The notes below the pieces were generated by a model. It had not been told where the DNA came from. It saw only the letters and a list, made by a program, of their open reading frames with translations, and did not search any database. From assembly GCA_017524405.1 (NCBI GenBank), contig JAFWSJ010000015.1:140921-204920 (forward strand): a stretch of DNA of 64,000 nucleotides, written 5' to 3'. Source of the stretch: Candidatus Saccharimonadota bacterium (GTDB taxonomy: Bacteria; Patescibacteriota; Saccharimonadia; Saccharimonadales; Saccharimonadaceae). Made by a program: the position numbers and the translations under genes. Shown here piece after piece: positions 30,557 to 39,294 of this stretch. Every line of letters starts with the position of its first letter. Within the stretch, counting starts at the first letter, position 1.

Positions 30557-32449
30557 ATGCACAATGAGACCTTGATGACTAGCGGTGGCGAGGATAATCC
30601 TGCGGCCGGCAACGAATGGTCCAAGATGGCCGAGGAGGTCACGCCATTTGACGGCGATGTTTATTCCTATTACAGGAGCAACGCTATCCCGACCAACCCA
30701 AACGGCGATTTGGTTTTGGATCCGAACGCCAGCCAGCTCCCCCGAGATGAGAAAGGTTATAGCCTTCTGGATTCCTACGCGGTTACGACTGAAAAGGATG
30801 CAAATTTCTTGAAGGCTGCCGAGAAAATAAAGCTATCTAATGGCGACGCGGTTAATTCCGAACTCCTCAAGAGATGTCTGACGATTGACGCATACTATTC
30901 GTCCGCCAAACAACAGATGCTTAAAGAAAAACCGCTCAGGGTTCTCAGCGCGGCGAAGCTCTACTATGATGACGTGGAAGATATACGCCAGGGCCGAGTT
31001 GACATAGGTGGGGGCGATTCAATTATTAGTAAGAATGATCTGGTAAAAGGTCTTATGGCGCTCGAAGAAAGCGGGCAGCTTGGCGAATTATCCGAAACCG
31101 GGAAGGAAAGACTAGAAGAATTTAAGGAGATAGCTTCGCCAAAAGCTTTCATCAACAAAACGCACGGGGCGCAATATGAAACTACTATTGACGATAAACA
31201 ATGCGCGCTTCAAGGCGACGATGTGCTAGATTTTCTGTTTTTGCCATCAGATGAACTCGAAAAGACCTGTACGACAGATCCCGATGGCAAAATCGGCCAA
31301 TTGACGAAGACGGAATTTGCGTATGCCGCAGCGAAATATTTGGGGGAAAACAAAGTCATCGACAATTACGCATTGCCCGACGCCCTAGAAGATCGTATAA
31401 ATCATTTAATGAGTGGCGAGCTCATCGATTTCAGTGCCGTCAACAAGTTGATGGAGACGCACGATACGCTATACAAAAAAGCCGATTTAAACCCAGAGCT
31501 TAGAAGCGCGATTTTTGAGCAAATGCCAGAAGATGCCTCTAGTCTTGAAAAAGCCGCCTATATCTACATAAAAATGTGTACGCTTCTGACTTACGACAAC
31601 AAATTTATGGCCGCAAATCAGAAAGGCGAAGCTGCCAAACGGCACAAAAACATAGAGTACGTGTCGCAAATTACGCCAGAAAACAACGAGGTGGTTTGCT
31701 TCGAATTCAACATAATCTACGCCAAGATGCTGAACGAGCTGGGGCTGAATTTTGAGAGCGAATATGAAGGAATCGTCGGCGAGTATTATGGTGAAGGCCA
31801 CGCCTACCTAACGTTCAGGGATGACAAGTATATTGTCACGGCGGATTCAGTAAGCAGCATCTTGCACGGCGATATTGCAAGGGTAAAAATGGGGCTACCG
31901 CTCGCCGGCTTTAAGTGCGAAAGCAAGAATGAACAAACTCAACGCGAGTTCCAGGATTCGGTTTCCAAAATGTATGATCTGGTGTTAGAGCAAGAGCGAG
32001 AAAAAGGCCTCAAAAGGGAATACGACTCGCTGACCGAGAACCTAAAGCCGGTAGAGTTTGCCGAAAAGCAGTCGCTTTTGCTAGAAAAGTTGCGAAACAC
32101 TAGCCTCAGTGGCATAGACGCGATGTCTTACGCGCTGAAATTGAGAAAAGTCCTGTTTAGCGAGCAGGAGCAAAAAGATAACGCCTCTGTGGCGGTAGTA
32201 CGAAATAATGGCGTCATCAGTGAGGGGCCGCAGCTTGAGGCCTGCGCGATCATTGCGCTAAATAACGCCGGTTTTGACAGGCAGCCAGAGACGACTAGCT
32301 ACTTCTATTTGTCGAGCCGCCAGGAATTGGCCCCGCTCACCCTCGATGAAATCCAGGCAAAACTAAATGATGGAACGTTTGAATACATTCAGCGCAAAGA
32401 CCCTAGAATTCCTGGGGCTACTATTACGGAAAAACAGGAGGGAAGATAG
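30557..32449 (+). CDS. Transglutaminase-like cysteine protein, candidate effector
   Basis: 630 aa, no signal peptide or membrane helix. The middle (about 325-435) resembles a transglutaminase/papain-like core: DASSLEKAAYIYIKMCTLLTYD, then Cys in NEVVCFEFNIIYAKMLNELG (about 381), His in GEGHAYLTFRDD (about 416), Asp in IVTADSVSS (about 427), the Cys-His-Asp order of that superfamily. The N-terminal 300 and C-terminal 170 residues are not recognised. Its TAG abuts the ATG of a 72-aa gene. Cytosolic enzyme or exported effector are both possible; the family match was made by eye and is tentative. Confidence 0.5.
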   Translation: MHNETLMTSGGEDNPAAGNEWSKMAEEVTPFDGDVYSYYRSNAIPTNPNGDLVLDPNASQLPRDEKGYSLLDSYAVTTEKDANFLKAAEKIKLSNGDAVNSELLKRCLTIDAYYSSAKQQMLKEKPLRVLSAAKLYYDDVEDIRQGRVDIGGGDSIISKNDLVKGLMALEESGQLGELSETGKERLEEFKEIASPKAFINKTHGAQYETTIDDKQCALQGDDVLDFLFLPSDELEKTCTTDPDGKIGQLTKTEFAYAAAKYLGENKVIDNYALPDALEDRINHLMSGELIDFSAVNKLMETHDTLYKKADLNPELRSAIFEQMPEDASSLEKAAYIYIKMCTLLTYDNKFMAANQKGEAAKRHKNIEYVSQITPENNEVVCFEFNIIYAKMLNELGLNFESEYEGIVGEYYGEGHAYLTFRDDKYIVTADSVSSILHGDIARVKMGLPLAGFKCESKNEQTQREFQDSVSKMYDLVLEQEREKGLKREYDSLTENLKPVEFAEKQSLLLEKLRNTSLSGIDAMSYALKLRKVLFSEQEQKDNASVAVVRNNGVISEGPQLEACAIIALNNAGFDRQPETTSYFYLSSRQELAPLTLDEIQAKLNDGTFEYIQRKDPRIPGATITEKQEGR

Positions 32450-32668
32450 ATGGACCAACTAAATATTTTGCGCGAGCGCGCGGATGAACTGCTCCAAAAT
32501 AGCAATAATGAACGCGATAGCAAAAAATACCAGATTATTCGAGATTTCCTAAAAGATGACGATTGCTTCTTGAAAACGGATATTGAGCACGCGTACGCCA
32601 TTCTTCGCGACCTCGGAGCCGCCGAAGAACGAATTCGCGAGTACTACTCCTCGTTGATTGCCCGCTAG
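32450..32668 (+). CDS. Small acidic partner protein of the transglutaminase-like gene
   Basis: 72 aa, mostly helical and charged (LRERADELLQNSNNERDSKK, DIEHAYAILRDLGAAEERI). SD AGGAGG lies 8-9 nt upstream and inside the preceding gene, whose stop is directly adjacent. No family recognised. Tight coupling to a large possible effector suggests a chaperone, regulator or immunity role, which is inference from position and size only. Confidence 0.55.
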   Translation: MDQLNILRERADELLQNSNNERDSKKYQIIRDFLKDDDCFLKTDIEHAYAILRDLGAAEERIREYYSSLIAR

Positions 32669-32670
32669 AG

Positions 32671-33402
32671 CTATAGCTCAAAGACGTCGCCATCATTCGG
32701 GACGATGAGGTTGGCGACATCTTGCTGGATCGTTTTTCGCGTCTCCTCAAACAGATGGGTGGCGACGATTTTCTTGTCCGGATATGCGTGGCACAACCCA
32801 TAAATGTCGTCTAGTCCCATGTGAATCGCACTCCCGGATTTCGGGCACGAAGTATCTAGAACTGCCCAGTCCGACGCCTCCACAATTTTCTTGATACCGT
32901 CACACATGATGCTATCGCCAGAAAAGCCGATCTTTTTGCCGGCCTTTTCGACGATAAACCCGCTAGCCCTTAGCTCGCCGTGTACGACCTTAACGGGCTC
33001 TACCGTGGCGCCATTTATGGTGAAATTCACCCCGTCCTGGTATTCGACTAGTTCCACATTCTGCGGCCACCAAGATTCCGTGGTGCCCTCTGGGCTCCAG
33101 ATGTATTTTGCGATTTCATGAGTAGCCTTCGCGCCGCCTTCTGGCAAGAAAATGGTCAGTTTTTGCCCATTTTTCTTCGCCGCCAGCATCATAAACGGCA
33201 CATCCATAAAATGGTCCGCATGCAAATGAGTAATCAGAATCGTATCAATTTTCGCAACATCGCAGCCCAATCTGAGGAGCTGCTTGAAGGTGCCGGCTCC
33301 ACAGTCCACCAAGATATTGTCATCAATAAGGGCGGACGCGCTCGCATCTGTCGCGAAAATCGCACCGCTTCCGATAATTTGTAGCTTCACTTTGCTCATC
33401 AT
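32671..33402 (-). CDS. Metallo-beta-lactamase-fold hydrolase (RNase Z-like)
   Basis: 243 aa. Metal motif ITHLHADHFMD (HxHxDH) at about 57-67, earlier VDCGAGTFKQL, later GFSGDS and VATHLFEETR. Overall length and motifs match the small RNase Z / phosphodiesterase-like group of the MBL superfamily. A tRNA 3' processing role is possible, but the tRNAs here encode CCA. Predicted leaderless: TGATATATT on the minus strand ends 6 nt before the first of two adjacent ATGs. Divergent from the XRE regulator. Confidence 0.82.
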   Translation of the reverse strand: MMSKVKLQIIGSGAIFATDASASALIDDNILVDCGAGTFKQLLRLGCDVAKIDTILITHLHADHFMDVPFMMLAAKKNGQKLTIFLPEGGAKATHEIAKYIWSPEGTTESWWPQNVELVEYQDGVNFTINGATVEPVKVVHGELRASGFIVEKAGKKIGFSGDSIMCDGIKKIVEASDWAVLDTSCPKSGSAIHMGLDDIYGLCHAYPDKKIVATHLFEETRKTIQQDVANLIVPNDGDVFEL

Positions 33403-33452
33403 GTAAATAATATATCACGGCAAGGGTATGGCGTTGGCGGTCAGCCCCATCA

Positions 33453-33472
33453 ATGTAAAACAAACTTTACAT
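33453..33472. promoter_or_regulatory. Operator-like inverted repeat 1
   Basis: ATGTAAA-ACAAAC-TTTACAT, a perfect 7-bp arm palindrome between the MBL gene and the XRE regulator gene. Confidence 0.6.
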
Positions 33473-33484
33473 ATACTAGCGAAT

Positions 33485-33506
33485 TATGTAAAATGTCTTT
33501 GACATA
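33485..33506. promoter_or_regulatory. Operator-like inverted repeat 2, overlapping a -35
   Basis: TATGTaAAA-TGTC-TTTgACATA, 8 of 9 positions pair. It shares the TGTAAA core with repeat 1, centres 33 bp apart. TTGACA at 33499-33504 lies inside it, so a bound protein would block that promoter. Confidence 0.6.
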
Positions 33507-33584
33507 TACTTATAAAATAATTGATAGAAATATCAAGCCGGGCGGCATATCATAAGGTTGTAAAAGCTAAACAAGGAGTGAAGT

Positions 33585-34370
33585 ATGGCAACAGAAACAT
33601 TTGGGCAAAGATTGCGCAGATTGCGCCAAAAATACAACATCAGCCAGGATCAGTTGGCCGAGGCGCTTCGCACGACTAGACAAACCGTTTCCAACTGGGA
33701 AAACGACAAATGCGCTATCGACTATTTCTCGCTCCAGGACCTCAAGGTCGTGTTGTGCTGCGACTGGAAAGAATTGATGGAGGACGAGGAAAAAATCGCC
33801 AAGGATCGTCGCGGCGACGCCTTTAACACTATGGACGACCGAGAGCAATACCTCAAGGAATGCCGCAATCACGGGATTATTTCCCCATCGACTAATATCT
33901 CGGCCCTCTCGAAAGCCGGCCTTTATAGAATTACGAGCGACGACTTCCGCGTGGCCTATAAACTATTCCATTATTTTCCAGATGCTATTATGGCAATCGC
34001 CAAAGAGGTAAAGGAGGCCGGATTCACGATAACGCTCGTAAACTGGGACGACATCTGGGTAAAGCTCAAGACTGACGACGAAGCGAAAAGACTAAAGAAA
34101 CTCTTCGACGATATGCATACCAACCACTACGAGCATGCCCCAAGATTCAGGCTCACCAGTAGTAAGCTCAGCCAACCGCTGCGAGCAGCTGTTGAAGAGG
34201 TCGAGAGGCAGGGAATTAAAGAGATTTTCGGCATCGAGGGCGACGAAATCTACTATGTCGTTGACTCGGAGCATGGTGGCACGCCTCTAGGCTACGTCGG
34301 CAGTGTCGAAGAGGGGAAGAAGCTTGCCGAGCAAGAAGGCGTCAGCAGCTACTTCGTCAGAGAAATCTAA
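33585..34370 (+). CDS. XRE-family transcriptional regulator
   Basis: 261 aa. N-terminal helix-turn-helix at about 8-62 (FGQRLRRLRQKYNISQDQLA, TTRQTVSNWENDK). The C-terminal 190 residues are an unrecognised, probably ligand-sensing region (ISALSKAGLYRITSDDFRVAY, then YYVVDSEHGGTPLGYVGSVEEG). SD AAGGAG 7-9 nt upstream. The two TGTAAA palindromes upstream are the obvious candidate binding sites, suggesting autoregulation and possibly control of the divergent MBL gene. Confidence 0.8.
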   Translation: MATETFGQRLRRLRQKYNISQDQLAEALRTTRQTVSNWENDKCAIDYFSLQDLKVVLCCDWKELMEDEEKIAKDRRGDAFNTMDDREQYLKECRNHGIISPSTNISALSKAGLYRITSDDFRVAYKLFHYFPDAIMAIAKEVKEAGFTITLVNWDDIWVKLKTDDEAKRLKKLFDDMHTNHYEHAPRFRLTSSKLSQPLRAAVEEVERQGIKEIFGIEGDEIYYVVDSEHGGTPLGYVGSVEEGKKLAEQEGVSSYFVREI

Positions 34371-34395
34371 TAGCTTCTGGGTAACACAAATAGTA

Positions 34396-34424
34396 TTGAC
34401 TTTTTCGGCAATGTATGCTATAAT
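34396..34424 (+). promoter_or_regulatory. Strong promoter of a two-gene membrane operon
   Basis: TTGACT (34396-34401), 17 bp, TATAAT (34419-34424) with TGC before the -10. Confidence 0.82.
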
Positions 34425-34450
34425 TATACATAATTATTCAGGAGAATATT

Positions 34451-34798
34451 ATGGAAATATGGCAAATTGTCTTGTTGGGCTATTTCGGCTTCTTGGTCGC
34501 TTGGCTCATTTTTAATGCAGTTTTACTATTAATATCAATGATTGCTAAGCGCAAAGTCTTTGTTGTCGTAGAGGGGCTAACGGCCATATTGGCGACGCTC
34601 TTTGGCGCAGCAACTGGTATTGGCGATATTGCTTTCGTCGTCTGGCTATTTTCTATCGGTCAGGTTTTCTGGGCAATTGTCGCAATCATACTCGGAATCG
34701 GGCTGGTGTCATTTATTGGCCAATTACTAGCTATTCCTTTCATTGCTATCGTTGCTGGCTTTAGCGGCTGGTATGACAGCATGGAAGAGAAAGAATAG
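34451..34798 (+). CDS. Small polytopic membrane protein, unknown
   Basis: 115 aa, mostly hydrophobic, about four helices (5-27, 36-56, 60-76, 78-105), short charged end DSMEEKE. SD CAGGAG 7-8 nt upstream. No family recognised. First gene of a pair; the next starts 8 nt after its stop. Confidence 0.55.
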   Translation: MEIWQIVLLGYFGFLVAWLIFNAVLLLISMIAKRKVFVVVEGLTAILATLFGAATGIGDIAFVVWLFSIGQVFWAIVAIILGIGLVSFIGQLLAIPFIAIVAGFSGWYDSMEEKE

Positions 34799-34806
34799 GA
34801 GGAGCT

Positions 34807-35397
34807 ATGGCTTCAAAATTCAGGGCGAATAGCATAGCGATTCTTCTGGTCATTATAGCCGGAGCGGGTTGCATCCTCGGCGCCGTCATTCTTCCATCTC
34901 TAAAAGAACAATCTCCGTCAGATTGTACCTCTTTGCAAAGCTACAATTACAAAACGAAGAGGTGTAGAGAGAAGACTGCGGACGAGATTAAGAAAGATAG
35001 AGAGGCGGAACAGAAAAAGCGACGCGAGTCTGAGGTCGCTACTGGTAAACAAAATGGCAGTGTCTGCCTTTCCGCTAACGAGGCATGGTATCATGTCGGC
35101 AAGAGGACCTGCGTGGTCTTTCGTCCGGGGTACTTCAAGCAATATAACGGCTATCTGTTTTTAGATGAGTACGAAAACTATAAAAATGGTTTCGTGGCCT
35201 TCTTCGCGAAGAAAAATATGATGAGCTGGCAGGACTTTTTGAACAGATATGATGGCAAGGGATATATTGCCGTGTACGGAGATATATCGTGGTATGAGGG
35301 GCACCCTCAAATTAAGGTCTATGATTTGTCTCAGGTCTCATATCCGAAGCTATTGCATTGCGATACGAGCTACGGTTGCGTATATTCAAGAGGTTAA
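34807..35397 (+). CDS. Membrane-anchored protein with possible OB-fold domain
   Basis: 196 aa. Hydrophobic segment at about 9-32 (IAILLVIIAGAGCILGAVIL), then a charged linker (KTADEIKKDREAEQKKRRE) and a Cys-containing ectodomain. Residues about 135-185 read MSWQDFLNRYDGKGYIAVYGDI, then PQIKVYDLSQV, which resembles an OB-fold strand pattern. The Cys in the signal segment is not in a typical lipobox. SD AGGAGG directly upstream. Ligand unknown. Confidence 0.5.
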   Translation: MASKFRANSIAILLVIIAGAGCILGAVILPSLKEQSPSDCTSLQSYNYKTKRCREKTADEIKKDREAEQKKRRESEVATGKQNGSVCLSANEAWYHVGKRTCVVFRPGYFKQYNGYLFLDEYENYKNGFVAFFAKKNMMSWQDFLNRYDGKGYIAVYGDISWYEGHPQIKVYDLSQVSYPKLLHCDTSYGCVYSRG

Positions 35398-35408
35398 GGC
35401 TAATGCAC

Positions 35409-35436
35409 AAAAAAATGACCCTTCGGGGTCTTTTTT
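35409..35436. terminator. Terminator, bidirectional
   Basis: GACCC-TTCG-GGGTC with an A-run before and T6 after; it also lies at the 3' side of the minus-strand tRNA-Val. Confidence 0.85.
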
Positions 35437-35441
35437 GTTTC

Positions 35442-35518
35442 TGGTGGATCCAACAGGGCTTGAACCTGTGACCTCACGAATGTGAATCGTGCGCTCTAGC
35501 CAACTGAGCTATGGATCC
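35442..35518 (-). tRNA. tRNA-Val(CAC)
   Basis: 77 nt. Acceptor GGATCCA/TGGATCC, anticodon stem CACGA/TCGTG, loop TTCACAT (CAC), T-loop TTCAAGC, encoded CCA. Confidence 0.93.
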
Positions 35519-35569
35519 GCTAGAACCCATTATATCAGATACGCCATAGAAAAACAGCCAAAAATATTG

Positions 35570-35575
35570 TAAAAT
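35570..35575 (+). promoter_or_regulatory. Leaderless prfA promoter
   Basis: TAAAAT ends 6 nt before the ATG at 35582. The in-frame ATG at 35576 lies directly behind the -10 and would be upstream of +1, which decides the start. Confidence 0.7.
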
Positions 35576-35581
35576 ATGGGC

Positions 35582-36610
35582 ATGAACTTAGATTTTGATG
35601 CTCTCGAGGCAGAGCGCCAACAGATTACAGATTTCCTTAGCCAGCCAAATGCTTACGCTGACCCAGATTTTGCTGCCAAAAATCGCCGCCTCCAGGAGCT
35701 TGATGAACTAATCGCAACAGGGAAGAAGCGCGACCAGCTCGTTGCCGACATCGCCGAAGCCGACCAGGACCCAGATCTCGCCGAGATGAAGCCTGATCTC
35801 GAGGCAGAACTCGCCGCAACAGAGGCAAAACTCGCCGAAATGCTCATTCCGCGCGATCCAAACGACGACAAACCGGCTATTCTCGAAATCCGCGCCGGTG
35901 CCGGTGGTGATGAGGCTAGCCTTTTCGCTGGCGACCTCTATCGCATGTATACTCGCTACGCCGAAACCCATGGCCTTAAGGTGGAGCTCCAGTCCGAGTC
36001 CATCAATGACGCCGGCGGTTATAAAGAGGTTATTTTCCGCGTTTCCGGCGACCAGCCATACGGCAAACTCAAGTTCGAAGGCGGCGTCCACCGCGTCCAG
36101 CGCATCCCTGTAACAGAGAGCCAGGGTCGCATTCACACCAGTACCGCCACTGTTGCCGTCCTCCCAGAGGCCGAGGAACACGATCTCGAGATTAACCCCG
36201 AAGATCTCCGCATCGATATCTATCGCTCCGGTGGCCATGGCGGGCAGGGCGTCAACACTACCGACTCCGCCGTCCGCATCACCCACCTTCCTACCGGAAT
36301 CGTGGTTGCCATGCAGGATGAGCGTTCCCAACAACAAAACCGCATCAAGGCTATGACCGTTCTCCGTAGCCGCCTCCTCGAGCGCAAGATCGCTGAGGAC
36401 CGCGCCAACGCCTCCGACGCCCGCAAATCCCTCATCGGAACAGGGGACCGCAGTGAAAAAATCCGCACCTACAACTTCCCGCAGGACCGCATTACTGATC
36501 ACCGCATCCACTACAACCGTAGCAATATCACCGCCGCTATGAACGGCGACATCGAGGATATCATCGAGGCCCTCCAGGCCCACGAGCGCGAGCTAAAGAC
36601 CGCCGAATAA
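35582..36610 (+). CDS. prfA: Peptide chain release factor 1
   Basis: 342 aa. Anticodon-like tripeptide PVT in [16 protein letters not shown] (RF1 type, reading UAA and UAG) and the peptidyl-hydrolysis motif GGQ in [17 protein letters not shown]. Start set at 35582 rather than 35576 because of the promoter position. Standalone, between tRNA-Val and a convergent unknown gene. UGA stops elsewhere in the window imply an RF2 gene outside it. Confidence 0.96.
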   Translation: MNLDFDALEAERQQITDFLSQPNAYADPDFAAKNRRLQELDELIATGKKRDQLVADIAEADQDPDLAEMKPDLEAELAATEAKLAEMLIPRDPNDDKPAILEIRAGAGGDEASLFAGDLYRMYTRYAETHGLKVELQSESINDAGGYKEVIFRVSGDQPYGKLKFEGGVHRVQRIPVTESQGRIHTSTATVAVLPEAEEHDLEINPEDLRIDIYRSGGHGGQGVNTTDSAVRITHLPTGIVVAMQDERSQQQNRIKAMTVLRSRLLERKIAEDRANASDARKSLIGTGDRSEKIRTYNFPQDRITDHRIHYNRSNITAAMNGDIEDIIEALQAHERELKTAE

Positions 36611-36638
36611 AAATGCCCCTGTTATCAGGGGTATTTTT
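36611..36638. terminator. prfA terminator, bidirectional
   Basis: ATGCCCCTG-TTAT-CAGGGGTAT with T5; the convergent gene stops inside it. Confidence 0.85.
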
Positions 36639-37089
36639 AACGCATAAATCCACCAGTTTTTGGCGTCGGCCGCGCCGGGGCGTCAAATCTCGCCGCGCGC
36701 GCCGCTCTGGTGCCGCCGGCCCCTGTTCTATTAATCGACCCCAGATATTGCTGCCTCGTGTCATATTTGCGCAGTCCGCCCCTCTCCATTCGGTTATTAA
36801 ACTCCTGATGGGAGGTCGTAGTGTCGCTATATTCACTCGCAAGGGAAGCTCTCTGTTCCTCAATCGAGCGCGCTTTTGGCATCATCTTCACATCGGACGC
36901 GATTCGGGCGTTTTTGTACCCCTGTATTAGCTTCCGATTTTGCTCAATTTTCTGCCTCTCGGCAAAAGTAGTGGCATCCGCGGCGCCGAAGTTACCTCTG
37001 TTGCCAACCTGGGCGTAGCCGCTGCTATGCATTACATCCGCGGCGGAAGTGTTCGAAATACGCTTAATAAGCTTAACATTTAGGCCCAT
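36637..37089 (-). CDS. Basic, Gly/Arg-rich protein of unknown function
   Basis: 150 aa from ATG 37089 (MGLNVKLIKRISNTSA). The longer frame to 37173 was rejected: TGGTATAAT on the minus strand ends 10 nt before this ATG, placing +1 downstream of the longer start. No signal or membrane segment. It is rich in Arg, Gln, Asn and Gly, with an AARAARFDAPARPTPK end, suggesting a mostly disordered, possibly nucleic-acid-binding protein. At the edge of the surface/secretion island. Confidence 0.5.
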   Translation of the reverse strand: MGLNVKLIKRISNTSAADVMHSSGYAQVGNRGNFGAADATTFAERQKIEQNRKLIQGYKNARIASDVKMMPKARSIEEQRASLASEYSDTTTSHQEFNNRMERGGLRKYDTRQQYLGSINRTGAGGTRAARAARFDAPARPTPKTGGFMR

Positions 37090-37166
37090 CTTACCCCTTA
37101 TTATACCACTTATTCCGCTTATGTATAAAATAAAACGCTTAAGTTGTAAATTATGGCGTAATACTA

Positions 37167-37195
37167 TTGACAAAACGTAAAAAGTTTGATATAAT
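37167..37195 (+). promoter_or_regulatory. Perfect consensus promoter
   Basis: TTGACA (37167-37172), 17 bp, TATAAT (37190-37195), with TGA before the -10. The strongest promoter in the window. Confidence 0.88.
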
Positions 37196-37201
37196 AAGCA
37201 C

Positions 37202-37421
37202 AGCTAATTGTGGGAGCGTGACCGTCCTCATAAGAGGCGCATCGTTAACAAGTCAGATCATTGCTGCACACAAGCAGCAACTGAATCATTTACGGGTACA
37301 ACCTAGTTGTTCCCGGCGATGGGGACAATTAGGTTTTACCTAAAAGAACTTTATCAGCCGTAGGAACAACTAAGAAGGAGAGTTGTTCTGAGATAGTCTT
37401 GTCATTAGGAGGAAATTAAAA
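37202..37421 (+). promoter_or_regulatory. Long structured leader (about 220 nt)
   Basis: The 332-bp gap 37090-37421 holds no gene. Hairpins: TGCTGC/GCAGCA near 37262; CCTAGTTGTTCCC with GGGGACAATTAGG (two wobble pairs) near 37301-37334; AGG-TTTT-ACCT after it; GAACAACT/AGTTGTTC at about 37363-37388 with an SD-like AAGGAG in its loop. The true SD AGGAGG follows at 37409. No known riboswitch consensus recognised. Confidence 0.5.
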
Positions 37422-37886
37422 ATGGCAACACAGAATAATAACAATCCAGTAGTACCGACCAACAACGCTAACGCTAGACCTACAGTAGCTTCGAACGAGA
37501 AGCTTATCAAGAAGGCGAGAGCAGAGGCAGCTGCTGCGCGCGAGCGCATGCTTGCTGCGATCATCGAGGGAAGAAATGCTTCCAGCGCGGAGCATAATTC
37601 CATCAACGAGAACATCCATATGGCAGATGCCAACGGGCAGACACGTCACGAGGAACAGTTGAAGTGGCTTAAGAAGATTTTTAAGTCACTCAACAAGATG
37701 TTTGGCGGTTATTCAAAGGGATTCAAGGCCTTTGTTATCGCTCTCTTCTTTGTCTCACTCGCAGCAATCCTCATAACGACCATAGCATTGGGACTCAATG
37801 CTTGGTTGATTCTGGGGCTCGCTCTCGTGGGACCGTCGTTCCTTGTAGCAATCGCGGTAATGTGGTATGACATCCTCGCTCGCTAA
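37422..37886 (+). CDS. Coiled-coil membrane protein of unknown function
   Basis: 154 aa. Asn/Pro/Thr-rich start, an Ala/Arg/Glu helix (about 28-50, KKARAEAAAARERM), then two membrane helices (about 104-124 and 128-149). No family recognised. Expressed from the strongest promoter in the window behind a long leader. 17 nt upstream of the Thr-Pro stalk protein and probably in one operon with it. Confidence 0.6.
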   Translation: MATQNNNNPVVPTNNANARPTVASNEKLIKKARAEAAAARERMLAAIIEGRNASSAEHNSINENIHMADANGQTRHEEQLKWLKKIFKSLNKMFGGYSKGFKAFVIALFFVSLAAILITTIALGLNAWLILGLALVGPSFLVAIAVMWYDILAR

Positions 37887-37903
37887 AACAGGAGGTGACT
37901 GAA

Positions 37904-39169
37904 ATGGACAGGAAGAAAAAATCAGTCCTTTCGTGCATAGTCATCGTACTGGGCGTAGTGCTATTTGTGCTGCTCTGCGTTGCGATGGGCTCTGCATTGA
38001 GAGGCTGTAGCGCTCAGACAACTGAGACTACAGAAACCACGATAGGCGTCACAACGCCTACTCCGACCCCCACGCCTACGCCGTCAGTCAGCGAAGAAGA
38101 CGCTTCGTCTTATACGGACGAGCAGCTCCTCCTGATTTACGGCCAGCCACGCGAGTTCAAGAGAACGTCAACTAAAATTGACGTCGAACCTCGCGTTGAG
38201 GCGACCAAGATTTTCGACGCGGTGACCTACAATGTCTCCCCTGAGGGACTTGATGGAATCTGCGAAGAAATCTTGGCTAATCCTATCTATCTCACTGGGG
38301 TAGATCAGGCATTGAGGGAATGCAAAATTGTTGGTCAGTCTGACTGGTCCAACAAATTCCAGGCTTCTTATGAACCTGTAACCACCGAATGGTGGGAACA
38401 GTGGATTGAGAAGGATGTAACAACGGGTAAGTGGTACGTAACCAAAGAATATCACCTTATCGCCGCTAGATACTGCTGTATCGTAAAAGGTCTGCAGTAC
38501 CTTAGAGAGATCGATAAGGCAAAGGTTCGCGTCCACTGGCCGTTGAACGTGGAGATGGAAGTTTGCTATAGGAGCGAGAATGATGAAAAATATCCGTTCT
38601 GGGTATACAGATTCATTTTCAAGGACGGAAGGGAAATCTACATCGGTATCAATAAAATTGATTACCGTTGGGCGATAATCCCTCCGGTTCCTACGCCGAC
38701 ACCCACTTCAACCGTGACGCCGACGCCTCCTCCGAGCACGCCGACGCCGACAACGACACCACCGCCTTCTACGCCGACGCCTACGCCGACGACGACGAAG
38801 CCGAAGGATAGGGACCAAGATCCAGTTATCCGCAACACTGACCCCAGTGCTGCAGCGGATATTGGAACCCCGTCTGATCCTGGTAATCACAACAACCAGG
38901 TCGACGAGACCCCGGAGCCTACGAGCCCTAGTTCATATACGAACCAGGTAACTCCGACTCCGGAGCCTACAAAGGCTCCTACCGCAGCGCCCACAGCGGT
39001 GCCTACAACACCGCCCAAGCCGACGTCGACTCCCAAGCCGACGTCACCCCCCGCTTCCCGTGGTTCCGGACAAAGTACACCACGTACAACGCCGTCCGTC
39101 GAACCCGGAGTAGCGGACGACGGCATAAATAATGGGGACGCCGATTACGGTGACCCCGACGACAAATGA
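37904..39169 (+). CDS. Membrane-anchored Thr-Pro-rich stalk protein
   Basis: 421 aa from ATG 37904, chosen because AGGAGG lies 8 nt upstream; the GTG at 37895 is inside that SD. Membrane anchor at about 7-28, a TPTPTPTPTP spacer at about 50-60, a folded domain (about 65-255, with Cys residues and WWEQWIEKDVTTGKWYV), then about 160 residues of Pro/Thr/Ser-rich repeats. No sortase motif. The type is that of extended, possibly glycosylated surface stalks. Confidence 0.65.
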   Translation: MDRKKKSVLSCIVIVLGVVLFVLLCVAMGSALRGCSAQTTETTETTIGVTTPTPTPTPTPSVSEEDASSYTDEQLLLIYGQPREFKRTSTKIDVEPRVEATKIFDAVTYNVSPEGLDGICEEILANPIYLTGVDQALRECKIVGQSDWSNKFQASYEPVTTEWWEQWIEKDVTTGKWYVTKEYHLIAARYCCIVKGLQYLREIDKAKVRVHWPLNVEMEVCYRSENDEKYPFWVYRFIFKDGREIYIGINKIDYRWAIIPPVPTPTPTSTVTPTPPPSTPTPTTTPPPSTPTPTPTTTKPKDRDQDPVIRNTDPSAAADIGTPSDPGNHNNQVDETPEPTSPSSYTNQVTPTPEPTKAPTAAPTAVPTTPPKPTSTPKPTSPPASRGSGQSTPRTTPSVEPGVADDGINNGDADYGDPDDK

Positions 39170-39221
39170 TTCAGTTTTGGGGTTTATCCCCGCCCATCCT
39201 TTTACAGGAAGCTCCTTTCGG

Positions 39222-39246
39222 GGAGGGCCAATTTTAACGGCCCTCC
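39222..39246 (+). terminator. Hairpin after the stalk gene, possible terminator or attenuator
   Basis: GGAGGGCC/GGCCCTCC perfect 8-bp stem without a T-tract. CTCC-TTTC-GGGGAG just upstream can form a competing hairpin using the same GGGGAG bases. Confidence 0.45.
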
Positions 39247-39294
39247 TCGATTCCATGTTTGTATTCGGCAACGATCTGACTTGCGAGCGGAAGT

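Noticed and set aside
37217..37342. GTG-initiated frame of about 41 codons in the 37.2-kb leader
   Set aside because: The SD-like bases lie only about 1 nt before the GTG, and the region is better explained by hairpins.
38690..38820. Minus-strand Arg-rich frame opposite the Thr-Pro repeats
   Set aside because: Low-complexity shadow of the ACG-CCG repeat.
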